From Haloglomus irregulare (GTDB lineage: Archaea; Halobacteriota; Halobacteria; Halobacteriales; Haloarculaceae), in contig NZ_QMDX01000005.1 of the NCBI RefSeq assembly GCF_007421925.1, positions 1 to 64,000 of the forward strand: DNA of 64,000 bases. Direction: 5' to 3'. The notes beneath the pieces are model-generated. The model was not told the DNA's origin and did no database searches. It was given only the letters and a program-made list of their open reading frames with translations. Shown here piece after piece: positions 1 through 7,463 of the stretch. A program made the translations under genes and the position numbers. The stretch's first letter is position 1. The number at the start of each line of letters is the position of its first letter.

Positions 1-263
1 GTCATCGCCCGGTCGCGAGCGTTGCCACCGTTTCGTCGCGAGGGCCAGTCGACCCATCCATGATTCGCGACGAAGGCCAACGACTGGCTGACCTGTTCGA
101 GCTCGCGTTCCAGCGCGGCGATGCGGTCATCGTAGTCCTGCCGCAGCCCGCCGACCTCGCGCTCCAGGGACTCGATTTCGGCGTCGTTATCGACCGCGAC
201 GCTGCCGAGTGTCTCCAGACGGTTCTCGACCTGTTCAAGACGGTCGACGATGTCGTCCGTCAT
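1..263 (-). CDS. Partial small coiled-coil protein (runs off left edge)
   Basis: About 87 residues are visible, beginning MTDDIVDRLEQVENRLETL; the C-terminus lies outside the window. Residues 5-60 are rich in E, L, R and D with regular hydrophobic spacing, which predicts a coiled coil, and are followed by a tryptophan-containing segment (NHGWVDWPS). The start is the ATG of an ATGA overlap with the preceding gene, so the two are probably translationally coupled. I do not recognise a family. The setting, three tiny overlapping genes ending beside a tRNA 3' end, resembles the edge of a provirus or integrated plasmid, but that is inference. Confidence 0.6.
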   Translation of the reverse strand, partial: MTDDIVDRLEQVENRLETLGSVAVDNDAEIESLEREVGGLRQDYDDRIAALERELEQVSQSLAFVANHGWVDWPSRRNGGNARDRAM

Positions 264-418
264 GCGACCACCTCGCTGACCTCGGCATCAAGGTCATCCT
301 GCCGGGCGAGCGTCCGAGCGCAAGGGAGACAGAGACAGTCGAAGCGCGTATCGACACCGTCGGTGTAGAGGCCGCCGGCACCGTGACAGCGGCCACACTC
401 GCCGTCGCGGAGCGTCAT
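260..418 (-). CDS. Small Cys-rich zinc-finger-like protein, 52 aa
   Basis: A 52-residue protein beginning MTLRDGECGRCHGAGGLY. It has one CxxC followed by CHGAGG-like spacing (ECGRCHGAGG) and a second Cys group (DCLCLPC), a pattern that suits one bound zinc ion. It overlaps the upstream gene (415-543) and the downstream gene (1-263) by four bases each through ATGA, so all three look like one operon. The function is unknown. Proteins of this size and type are frequent in haloarchaeal viruses and integrated plasmids. Confidence 0.6.
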   Translation of the reverse strand: MTLRDGECGRCHGAGGLYTDGVDTRFDCLCLPCARTLARQDDLDAEVSEVVA

Positions 419-543
419 GGCCGACACCTCCCGTCATCAAGCGCCGAGCAGTCCTGCGACTCGTCGACGATCTCCTGGCCGCACCACTCGCAGTAGTGTG
501 TCAGTTTGGCGTCAGGTCGGGCGGTCCGGCCCACGCGGACCAC
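415..543 (-). CDS. Small CxxC zinc-ribbon-like protein, 42 aa
   Basis: A 42-residue ORF with the motif HYCEWCGQE near residue 16 and two further cysteines (QDCSA, GRCRP), consistent with a small zinc site. There is no ATG; GTG at 543 or GTG at 534 are the candidate starts. The stop overlaps the next gene through ATGA. An AT-rich stretch at about 580-596 between this gene and the tRNA 3' end could hold its promoter. The function is unknown. Confidence 0.5.
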   Translation of the reverse strand: MVRVGRTARPDAKLTHYCEWCGQEIVDESQDCSALDDGRCRP

Positions 544-602
544 CCCCCTTAACCTGACGTGAATCCGTCGTAGGAACCCCTGCGAAAGCTTTACATACTG
601 AA

Positions 603-780
603 TGGGGCCGGAGGGATTTGAACCCCCGATCGACTGATATCTCCGGTCGCGCCTCGGTTCTCCAGAGGGTCGTCACAGCGGCGCGGTGATCAGCCGGCCG
701 CTCGGTATATCAGTCTGGAGTCTCGTCCCGGGCGCGTGGCCTCTGGAGTCAGTCGCCATGCCTGGCTTGGCCACAGCCCC
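603..780 (-). tRNA. trnW: tRNA-Trp(CCA) with 104-nt intron
   Basis: The exons are 780-743 and 638-603. The acceptor stem pairs GGGGCTG with CGGCCCC, followed by discriminator A; no CCA tail is encoded. The anticodon loop is CTCCAG plus A, giving anticodon CCA, and the intron interrupts between positions 37 and 38 as in the known haloarchaeal tRNA-Trp. The anticodon stem ACTGA pairs with TCAGT from the second exon. The T arm reads GGGGG TTCAAAT CCCTC. The intron itself contains a C/D guide RNA (separate entry). Confidence 0.95.
639..742 (-). ncRNA. tRNA-Trp intron: C/D box guide RNA for Cm34 and Um39
   Basis: The intron carries two antisense guides to its own tRNA. Guide 1 (bases 667-658, CTCTGGAG plus AA) is complementary to the anticodon loop CTCCAG|AG and is followed by a box-D-like CCGA at 657-654; the fifth base before it pairs with C34. 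Guide 2 (714-706, ACTGATATA) pairs with AT|ATCAGT across the 3' splice junction and is followed by CCGA at 705-702; the fifth base before it pairs with T39. C-like boxes are seen at 676-670 (GTGACGA) and 729-723 (GGGACGA). In related haloarchaea this intron guides exactly these two methylations. The boxes are unusual in having C where U is normal. Confidence 0.85.
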
Positions 781-803
781 TCGTCATCACGTACCCCGGT
801 TCG

Positions 804-812
804 GTGTAAAGC
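804..812 (-). promoter_or_regulatory. TATA-like box of tRNA-Trp
   Basis: GCTTTACAC on the minus strand lies 24-32 bases before the tRNA 5' end, the usual archaeal TATA distance. Confidence 0.5.
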
Positions 813-873
813 GATTACGGTTCCCGGGAAGTCGAGGGACGGCTTTTCCTCGGTGGCGGTCCGAGGAGGGACC

Positions 874-1245
874 ATGGCCGAGGACGAGGTGTCGGTGACG
901 GTCAGGACCGGCGAGTACGAGACCACCCTCCGGGTCGAGCGGGGCCGCCGGCTCCGGGACGCGCTGCTGGAGGCGGGGGTCGACGTGTATGGACCCGTGT
1001 CGCGGGTGGCCAACTGCGGCGGGCGTGGACTCTGCGGGACGTGTGGCGTCCGGTTCGAGGGCACGGACGGGAACCGGGACGCCGCCGAGACCGCGGCGCC
1101 GGAGCCGACACACTGGCACGACCGCGCGGCCGAGCGGTTCGGCTATCCGCGGCTCTCCTGTCAGGTCACCGTCGAGGAGCCGCTGACGGTCCGGGTCCCG
1201 GAGAAGGTGATGTGGGGCCAGCTGTGGCCCGGGCGGGACGACTGA
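874..1245 (+). CDS. 2Fe-2S ferredoxin domain protein
   Basis: A 123-residue protein with an N-terminal ubiquitin-like ferredoxin fold. The cluster ligands are NCGGRGLCGTC (C-x5-C-x2-C) at about residues 48-57 and a fourth Cys in RLSCQV near residue 96. It is an electron carrier; the partner is not shown by context. The spacing is adrenodoxin-like rather than the C-x4-C-x2-C of the abundant haloarchaeal plant-type ferredoxin, so it is probably a specialised ferredoxin. The ATG at 874 follows GAGGAGGGACC, a good Shine-Dalgarno site, and CTTTTCC at 843-849 is a possible TATA box. Confidence 0.85.
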   Translation: MAEDEVSVTVRTGEYETTLRVERGRRLRDALLEAGVDVYGPVSRVANCGGRGLCGTCGVRFEGTDGNRDAAETAAPEPTHWHDRAAERFGYPRLSCQVTVEEPLTVRVPEKVMWGQLWPGRDD

Positions 1246-1336
1246 GGAACCCGTCTACTGACGGTAGTTTGAAAAACCAGAACGTTTGGATGAATTCGTC
1301 AGAACACTGTTTCAATAGCCGGGAGCGTGGTCGTGT

Positions 1337-3607
1337 ATGCAGTCCAATCGACGATCGATACTGAAGATCGCAGGTGCGGCGGGAGCGGGCACGCTCCTCT
1401 CCGGCACGGCCGCCGCACGGGCGTCAGTCGACGACGATCTCGACCTCGACGGTGGTCTCCAGGAGGTACTCGTCACGTTCGACCGGCAGGCGAACGTCGA
1501 CGTGCTCGACCAGTACACGCTCGCCGACGGGTACCACGCGTTCAGCGAGTTCCCGGTCGCCTACGCCCGGATGACGGGCGACCAGATCGAGCGTGTCGCC
1601 GCGCTGTCGACGGTACTGTCCGTGGAGGCCAACTACGACGTCGAACTCCACAACGACGATGCTCGCGAGGTGACCGGCGTCAACACCGTTCAGCGGGAGC
1701 AGTTCTACACCGGCGAGACCGTCCACGTCGCGGTCATCGACTCGGGTATCGACGGCAACCACCCCGACTTCTCCGAGAGCCTGCGGCACAACTTCCGGTT
1801 CGTCAACCCGCTGGACAGCGACGAGCCGATGTGGACTGACGTCGGCCCGGCCAACACGGGCGGGACCGGTCACGGAACCCACTGCTCGGGGACCGTCACC
1901 GGGGAGGGGAGCCAGAGCGACGGCCGGTACCGGGGGATGGCACCCGACGCCGACCTGACGGTGTACTCGACGACCGCCGGCGCGGCCCTGCTCCAGATCG
2001 TCGGCGCCTACAACGACCTGATCCGGCGCCAGCGCGAGGGCCGCCACGACATCCAGGTCATCAACAACTCCTACGGGCCCATCAGCGGCAACGATGCCGA
2101 CTACAGTCCGGCCGCGGCACTCAACCTGGCCACGTACGCCGCCTTCGACGAGGGGATGGTGCCGGTGTTCTCCGCCGGGAACTCCGGCCCGGAGACGAAC
2201 ACGCTGTCGAACTACGGGAAGGCACCCCACGTCCTGGCGTCGGCGGCGACCAACGACGCGATGGAGCCGACGGATTTCACCTCGCGGGGCCGCCGTCCGG
2301 GGAACTTCGATGACCCGGCGAAGTACAACTACGACCGCATCGAGGCGTTCGACAACCAGGAGACGTTCTACGGACAGACGACGGTCGAGAACCTGACCCC
2401 GGTCGGGAATGAACAGAGCGACAGTGGGACGCTCGCCCCCGGCGGCTCGACCATCTCCGGGCCCGACACCGGCCAGAGCCAGTTCTTCGACCTGTCCCCG
2501 TCCGAGGTGTACGACGGCGGCAGCCAGGGGTTCATCCGCGCCAAGCTCACCTGGGACCGCCCGACCGACGACCTGGACCTGTTCCTCCGGAAGGGCGGCG
2601 AGGACGGCGACGCGGTCGCCTCCTCGACCCAGGGGACCGGCGTGACCACGGAGACGCTGAAGGCCACCATCGACCTGGACGCCGACTACGTCCTCGAGGT
2701 GGACCCGTTCCGGAGCACCGGCGTCAGCTACGAGGTCACCTGGCGGTACTACGAGGTGCCGGACACCAGCCCCCCGTACGGGGTCTACCGGCCGAGCCTC
2801 GGCACTCCGGGCGACTTCCTGATGAGCACGATGGACCCCGCCGACCCGCTCCAGGGGTACGGCGCCATCGTGCGGAACGTCGACGCGCAGGTCGACAGCG
2901 CCCGGGAGCCGTACTACGGGAAGCTCTCCGGGACGAGCATGTCCGGCCCGGTGCTCTGTGGCATCTGCGCGCTCGCCTACGACGCCCACCGGCAGAACAC
3001 CGGCGAGTGGCCCGACCCGATGGACGTCATCGTCACGATGGAGGCCACCGCCAAGGACGTCCTGGACGAGTACACGACCTGGAACGTCGGCACGGGCTTT
3101 GCAGATGCCGACGCCGCCGTGGCGCTCGCCGAGGAGGACCGACTGTTCACCCGCGAGCAGTACGACGATGCGGTCGACCTGGCCGGCGGCACGGACGAGC
3201 CGGCCGCCGAGCCGGAGGCGGTGTTCTCCGTCTCCGGCTCCCGGTCCGACGACGGCACCGCGTTCACCGCCGGCAGCACGAACCAGATCACCCTGACGGT
3301 CGACCCGTCGAGCGAGGCCCGTGTCCGCGACCGCATCCCGTTCGGCTGGGACGTGGTCGGCGGCAACCACGACCGTGTCTACGCGGAAGCGGGCGACCGC
3401 TACGTCGAGTTCGACCCGGTTTCGGGCGGCGAGGTCGAGGTGTCGTACTTCGTCGAGGCGCCCGAGCGGACGGGCCGGCACCGGTTCGGCCCTGCGGAGG
3501 CAGCCCCCGAGGCGGAGGACGGACCGCGACCCGGCACGTTCCAGCGGTTCACCGGAACCGACACCAACGGCGTCGTCGGCGTCGACCAGGCCGACCCCTC
3601 CCCCTGA
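1337..3607 (+). CDS. Secreted subtilisin-like serine protease (halolysin type) with inserted beta domain
   Basis: A 756-residue S8 family protease. The N-terminus (SNRRSILKIAGAAGAG) is a twin-arginine signal, so it is exported folded. A propeptide inhibitor-like region follows to about residue 115. The catalytic triad is Asp135 (VIDSGIDG), His179 (GHGTHCSGT) and Ser534 (GTSMSGP); NNSYGP and FSAGNSGPETN supply the oxyanion and substrate sites. Between the oxyanion region and Ser534 lies an extra stretch of roughly 150 residues with a DLDLFLRK-type pattern that looks like a pre-peptidase C-terminal beta-sandwich. The C-terminal 150 residues also look like a beta domain. It is probably extracellular, for protein turnover. 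The gene stands alone; TTTCAATAG at 1310-1318 may be its TATA box. Confidence 0.92.
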   Translation: MQSNRRSILKIAGAAGAGTLLSGTAAARASVDDDLDLDGGLQEVLVTFDRQANVDVLDQYTLADGYHAFSEFPVAYARMTGDQIERVAALSTVLSVEANYDVELHNDDAREVTGVNTVQREQFYTGETVHVAVIDSGIDGNHPDFSESLRHNFRFVNPLDSDEPMWTDVGPANTGGTGHGTHCSGTVTGEGSQSDGRYRGMAPDADLTVYSTTAGAALLQIVGAYNDLIRRQREGRHDIQVINNSYGPISGNDADYSPAAALNLATYAAFDEGMVPVFSAGNSGPETNTLSNYGKAPHVLASAATNDAMEPTDFTSRGRRPGNFDDPAKYNYDRIEAFDNQETFYGQTTVENLTPVGNEQSDSGTLAPGGSTISGPDTGQSQFFDLSPSEVYDGGSQGFIRAKLTWDRPTDDLDLFLRKGGEDGDAVASSTQGTGVTTETLKATIDLDADYVLEVDPFRSTGVSYEVTWRYYEVPDTSPPYGVYRPSLGTPGDFLMSTMDPADPLQGYGAIVRNVDAQVDSAREPYYGKLSGTSMSGPVLCGICALAYDAHRQNTGEWPDPMDVIVTMEATAKDVLDEYTTWNVGTGFADADAAVALAEEDRLFTREQYDDAVDLAGGTDEPAAEPEAVFSVSGSRSDDGTAFTAGSTNQITLTVDPSSEARVRDRIPFGWDVVGGNHDRVYAEAGDRYVEFDPVSGGEVEVSYFVEAPERTGRHRFGPAEAAPEAEDGPRPGTFQRFTGTDTNGVVGVDQADPSP

Positions 3608-3772
3608 GACCGTACCCGGACCGTTGCAAGCGACGGCCGGCCGACGCTCCGTCGCTGACCCGATGGTCGCGGCGAGGAGCGGCCGTCTCGCCGGCGCTCG
3701 ACCGTCCGGACCCGTCAGACCGACCCCGACCCGTCGGATGTGACGGGCCGCTGGGGGGGCCACCGGACGCAC

Positions 3773-4000
3773 TCAATCCCGGTCGGTCTCGCTCCAGGCG
3801 CAGTCCTGACACTTGTAGCCGGTGACGAACTCCGTCACGCTGGGCATGTAGCCGACGCTGATGACGCTGCCGCCGCAGTCCGGACACTCCCGGTCGGCGT
3901 CCGCGATCTCCTCGGCGTCCATCGGCGCCTCCCCTTCGATCAGTTCGGCCAGTTTGGCGGGCGTCACCATCCGTCCCTCGACGACGCGGTTCTCGGACAT
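3773..4000 (-). CDS. Small zinc-ribbon protein, 75 aa (haloarchaeal DUF5795-like)
   Basis: Begins MSENRVVEGRMVTPAKLAEL. A C-terminal zinc ribbon has two CxxC pairs, ECPDCGGS near residue 42 and YKCQDCAW near residue 66. The start at 4000 is chosen because the upstream in-frame extension has low-complexity Ser/Arg composition unlike a protein. I associate it with a conserved haloarchaeal family of unknown function (DUF5795) from memory. It is convergent with the protease gene. Confidence 0.75.
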   Translation of the reverse strand: MSENRVVEGRMVTPAKLAELIEGEAPMDAEEIADADRECPDCGGSVISVGYMPSVTEFVTGYKCQDCAWSETDRD

Positions 4001-4052
4001 ACTCCAGGAGAAGACACCCGCCTCCGTAAACCGTCCCATTCTCCGTGACCGC

Positions 4053-5588
4053 TCAGTCGGTTCCCCGGCCGGGACGGACCGGGAGCTTCGTGGCGATTCG
4101 GTGGGCGATGAAGCCACCGAGGGTCACGGCGGGCCCCCAGGCGAGCACGAGGAGCGACGCCTCCAGCGGCTCCGGAACCCCCCGCCCCGCGACGTGTCCG
4201 ACGGCGAGCAGCCACGGCGCGACCAGCACGGTCAGGACCAGCGCCCGGCGACGGCGCGGCCGGTCGGCGGTCCCCGTCCGCAGCCGCCCGAGGCCGACGA
4301 GGGCCCCGACCGGCAGGACCCCGCCGACGAGGAACAGCAGACCGACGACGGGGCCGCCGGTCGTCGCTGCCGCAGCCACGGTCGCGACCGTGGCGACGAG
4401 GGCCGCGACGGCAATCGGCACTGCCCAGGCATTCGCGACGGCACGGAGCCGCGTCCGACTCGGCAGGTGGCCGTCGTCCGCGGTTCCGGCGTCGGGCTCC
4501 GCCGGCCCGGCGGCCTTCTCGTCCCGTCCGGCGCGCCAGAACAGGCCCAGGGCCGCGAGGACCGTCACCCCGACCCCGGCGACGCCGAGCGGGCCCAGCA
4601 GGAGCGCGAGCGGCCCCGCCGTCAGGAGGAGTGCGAGGAGGACGGCGGCGATCGGGTATCTGATGCCGCCCGACGTCTCGCCCCGAAGCCCGCCCAGCAA
4701 CAGCCCGAGCTGGAGGGTCGGGATGGCCGCGATCCGGAGGGCGTCGGGGACAACCCAGCCGAGCCGGTCGCTCGTCAGGCTGAGCTGGGCGGCCAGGGTC
4801 CCGGTGGCCCCGGGGGGCGCGAACACCAGCTCCGTGTCGGCGGGGATGGACCGAAGGACGACCGCGTCCTCGCGGACCGTGGCGTTCTCGGGCGCGACGA
4901 CCGGGCGCGTGCCGGGCGGCGCGTGGACCACGAGCCGGTCGGTCGCCAGCCGATACGTGTGGCCCCCGTTCTCCGGATGAGGGTTCCGCCCGTCCCGGAC
5001 GTCGAAGCGATCGACCAGCACCGCGCCGCCGACACCCTCCGTCGCCAGCGACGGCGTCCCGTCCGGCTCACGGTCTGGGATGCCCGCAACCCGGTAGTCG
5101 ACGACGTACGCCTCGTCCGCCGCCGTGACCGAGAGGTCCCGGGCCTCGAAGGCCGACACCGGGTAGATGCGCCGCCCGTCCGTGCCCTCGTAGCGCGGTG
5201 TCGGCGTCGTCCCGTCGCGGTCGGCGCTGGCGCCGGCGGCCGAGCCGCTCCTCCCGCCGGCGCGGGCGTCCAGCGCGGCCTCGCGGAGCGCCTCGCGCCG
5301 CGTCGCGTTGAAGCGCAGCGACGAGGCCGTCTCGGCATCCACGGCCATCCGGGCCTCGACCCGCGGCGCGTCGTTCGCCCCCGGGTCGAGGTAGAGGTGG
5401 GTGACGCTCTCCCCGGTCGTCGCGTTCGGCGGGAGGGCCTCGGCCGTGTCGTCGCCGGTGCAGCCGTGGCAGACCGTCGGCGCGGGTTCCGCACCGCCGC
5501 AGCCGGCCAGGGCGGCGAGCACGGCAACCGCGACGAGCAGGAGCAGCCGCCGGCGGTGGAGGGGCGTCGCGTCGGCAGCCGGGCACAT
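4053..5588 (-). CDS. Predicted lipoprotein and multi-pass membrane protein, unknown function
   Basis: A 511-residue protein. The N-terminus has a basic-hydrophobic signal ending in a lipobox (LAALAGCGG), so Cys is probably lipidated. An extracellular domain of about 260 residues follows, then at least six hydrophobic segments in the C-terminal half (for example IAAVLLALLLTAGPLALLLG and ALVATVATVAAAATTGG). The same frame stays open upstream to 6407, but the signal peptide fixes the start at 5588. I do not recognise a family. It is divergent from the MobA-like gene. Confidence 0.75.
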   Translation of the reverse strand: MCPAADATPLHRRRLLLLVAVAVLAALAGCGGAEPAPTVCHGCTGDDTAEALPPNATTGESVTHLYLDPGANDAPRVEARMAVDAETASSLRFNATRREALREAALDARAGGRSGSAAGASADRDGTTPTPRYEGTDGRRIYPVSAFEARDLSVTAADEAYVVDYRVAGIPDREPDGTPSLATEGVGGAVLVDRFDVRDGRNPHPENGGHTYRLATDRLVVHAPPGTRPVVAPENATVREDAVVLRSIPADTELVFAPPGATGTLAAQLSLTSDRLGWVVPDALRIAAIPTLQLGLLLGGLRGETSGGIRYPIAAVLLALLLTAGPLALLLGPLGVAGVGVTVLAALGLFWRAGRDEKAAGPAEPDAGTADDGHLPSRTRLRAVANAWAVPIAVAALVATVATVAAAATTGGPVVGLLFLVGGVLPVGALVGLGRLRTGTADRPRRRRALVLTVLVAPWLLAVGHVAGRGVPEPLEASLLVLAWGPAVTLGGFIAHRIATKLPVRPGRGTD

Positions 5589-5640
5589 GCCCGCTTCCAG
5601 CGAGCCGTCCGGCAAGTGTCTTCCCCGTCCTCGCCGCCGC

Positions 5641-5650
5641 GATTTTTGTA
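5641..5650 (+). promoter_or_regulatory. TATA-like box of MobA-like gene
   Basis: GATTTTTGTA lies 23-32 bases before the ATG at 5673, so transcription probably starts almost at the start codon. Confidence 0.45.
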
Positions 5651-5672
5651 GTGGGCCGCCGTACGGAACGGT

Positions 5673-6302
5673 ATGCCGACGATGGCCCGTGACGACCGGA
5701 CAGCGGTGGTCCTCGCCGGTGGCCGCTCCACCCGGTTCGAGGGCGGCGACAAGCTGCTGGCCGACCTCGCCGGCGAGCCACTGGTCCGGCGGACGGTGAT
5801 GCGGCTCGCCCCGGTCGTCGGGACGGTCGTGGTCAACTGCCGGGCCGACCAGCGCGACCCGCTCGCGGCGGCGCTCGACGGGCTCGACGTCTCCTTCGCC
5901 GTCGACCCGGAGCCCGACACGGGGCCGATGGCGGGTATCCGGACCGGACTCCGGGCCGCTCCGACGGCGTTCGCGGTCGTCGTCGCCGGGGACATGCCGT
6001 TCGTCGACCCCGGGCTGGTCGAGCACCTGTTCGACCGTATCGGGGGCCATGACGCCGCCGTGCCGCGCATCGACGGCTGGTTCCAGACGACACAGGCGGC
6101 GTACCGTGCCGGGCGGATGGCCGACGCCTGCGACCGGGCACTCGCGCGGGGGGATTCGAAGATCCTCGCGCCGCTCGAGGAACTCGACTGGACCGTCATC
6201 GAGGAGGCGACGCTGCGCGGACACGGCTGGCTCGACTCGTTCGAGAACGTCAACACGCGCACGGAGCTGGCGGCCGCAGCCGAGCGGCTCCACGGGCCGT
6301 GA
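5673..6302 (+). CDS. mobA: MobA-like nucleotidyltransferase (molybdenum cofactor guanylyltransferase family)
   Basis: 209 residues. The signature AVVLAGGRSTRFEGGDK near residue 11 is the nucleotide-binding loop of MobA, followed by a DTGPMAGI motif near residue 88 and VVAGDMPFVD near residue 108 (metal-binding Asp). The family attaches GMP or CMP to molybdopterin. A YqeC-like protein, which accompanies molybdenum hydroxylase maturation, lies just downstream on the other strand, so a role with such enzymes is reasonable. An alternative ATG is at 5682. Confidence 0.85.
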   Translation: MPTMARDDRTAVVLAGGRSTRFEGGDKLLADLAGEPLVRRTVMRLAPVVGTVVVNCRADQRDPLAAALDGLDVSFAVDPEPDTGPMAGIRTGLRAAPTAFAVVVAGDMPFVDPGLVEHLFDRIGGHDAAVPRIDGWFQTTQAAYRAGRMADACDRALARGDSKILAPLEELDWTVIEEATLRGHGWLDSFENVNTRTELAAAAERLHGP

Positions 6303-6319
6303 CCGGAACCGGGGGCGGG

Positions 6320-6470
6320 GCTCGGTCATCGCCTCGACCGTCGCCGCGCCACACCCCGGACAGCCGTCGTGGTCGGTGTGGAACCGCGACTCGCGACCCC
6401 GGCACACGTAGCCGGCGTTGCTGTCGGCGACGTCCTCCGCGGTCCGGATGGACTGCTCCGATTGCCGACC
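6320..6470 (-). pseudogene. Possible decayed zinc-ribbon gene
   Basis: Between the MobA-like stop and the YqeC-like stop, the minus strand reads RTAEDVADSNAGYVCRGRES followed by RFHTDHDGCPGCGAATVEA. This resembles the CRGC...CPxCG layout of small haloarchaeal zinc ribbons, but the second cysteine is Arg and there is no ATG and no nearby stop; only a GTG at 6407 sits within the motif. It is either a dead gene or chance. It has the same orientation as yqeC. Confidence 0.3.
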
Positions 6471-6537
6471 CGTCCCGGTAGAAAGCCCGCTCCGGGGAGG
6501 ACGCGGACGCCGGTAACCGTTGGTCGGGCGCCGGTCG

Positions 6538-7278
6538 TCACTCGAACGTCGCGACGACGCGTCCCTCGTCCATCCGGGCCGTGACCACGCGGTCGACGCG
6601 GTCGGACCGCGCCAGGACGCTCGCGGCGATCTCCTCGCCCGTCGCCCGGAGCGCGTCGTCGTCGACCATGTTGACCAGCGCGACCACTGTGGCGTCCGCG
6701 GGGACCGCGCGGAGCCCGCCGTCCGGGCTCGCCAGGACCGTCGCCACGTCGTCGACCGTCAGCTCGGCTCCGGGTTCGCGCCCCGTGACCGCGGCCACGC
6801 GCGCCGGCCGATGGACGTGCTCCTCGTCGAGCCGCTCGCCGACGACGCGGGCACTGGCGATGGGGATCACGGTGTCCGTCGTCGCCGGAACCACCGGCTC
6901 GTGGTCGGCCGGGGCCTTCAGCCAGCGCGACCGCGCGCCGTCGGCCTTGACCAGCGTGGCGTCGACCCCCCGCTCCGCGCCGGCCCGGGCGACCGCGGCG
7001 ACCGTCCCGGCGTCGTAACCCTCGTACCGGACGTCGTCGGCCCAGCCGGGGACGAGGCCGAGCGGCCAGTCGTCCGGGTCGGCGGCCCGCAGCGCCGCGA
7101 CCGGGTCGTCGGTTTCGACCAGTGTCGCGACCTGGTCCGGGAACGCCGGGATGCGTGTCGTCGCGCTGACGGTCGCACGGTCCAGACGGTCGGCGAGCCT
7201 GTACAGCGTCGTCTTCTTCCCGCCGGCACCGACGACCGCCACCAGGCCGTCGGCGGCCAGCGCGTCGACGAGGACCAT
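6538..7278 (-). CDS. yqeC: YqeC-like molybdenum hydroxylase accessory protein
   Basis: 246 residues. The N-terminal VVGAGGKKTTLYRLA is the YqeC P-loop-like signature, with SATTRIPAF and LVKADGARSRWLKAP as further family motifs. YqeC proteins are linked genetically to selenium-dependent or other molybdenum hydroxylases; the exact biochemistry is not settled. The nearby MobA-like gene supports a molybdenum cofactor context. The start at 7278 (MVLVDALAADG) is set by homology of the P-loop position; in-frame upstream sequence to 7470 is low-complexity. Confidence 0.8.
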   Translation of the reverse strand: MVLVDALAADGLVAVVGAGGKKTTLYRLADRLDRATVSATTRIPAFPDQVATLVETDDPVAALRAADPDDWPLGLVPGWADDVRYEGYDAGTVAAVARAGAERGVDATLVKADGARSRWLKAPADHEPVVPATTDTVIPIASARVVGERLDEEHVHRPARVAAVTGREPGAELTVDDVATVLASPDGGLRAVPADATVVALVNMVDDDALRATGEEIAASVLARSDRVDRVVTARMDEGRVVATFE

Positions 7279-7463
7279 ACCGCGGGTGGGGTCGCCGACG
7301 ACAAATGCGTGCCGACCCGGCCGCGGTACCCGGACCCTTCGGCCCGCTCGGCGTCCCGGTGGGCCCCCCGTAGGCCCCCTGGCCGCAGGTGGTTTTCGAA
7401 CATCGTTAACCCACGGCCCGCCGGAACCGAACACCTTTGTCGGTGGCGGGCACCCGGCCGGAC

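Noticed and set aside
4053-6407. 784-codon minus-strand ORF across the lipoprotein and MobA regions
   Set aside because: Its first half is antisense to mobA; the real gene starts at the signal peptide at 5588.
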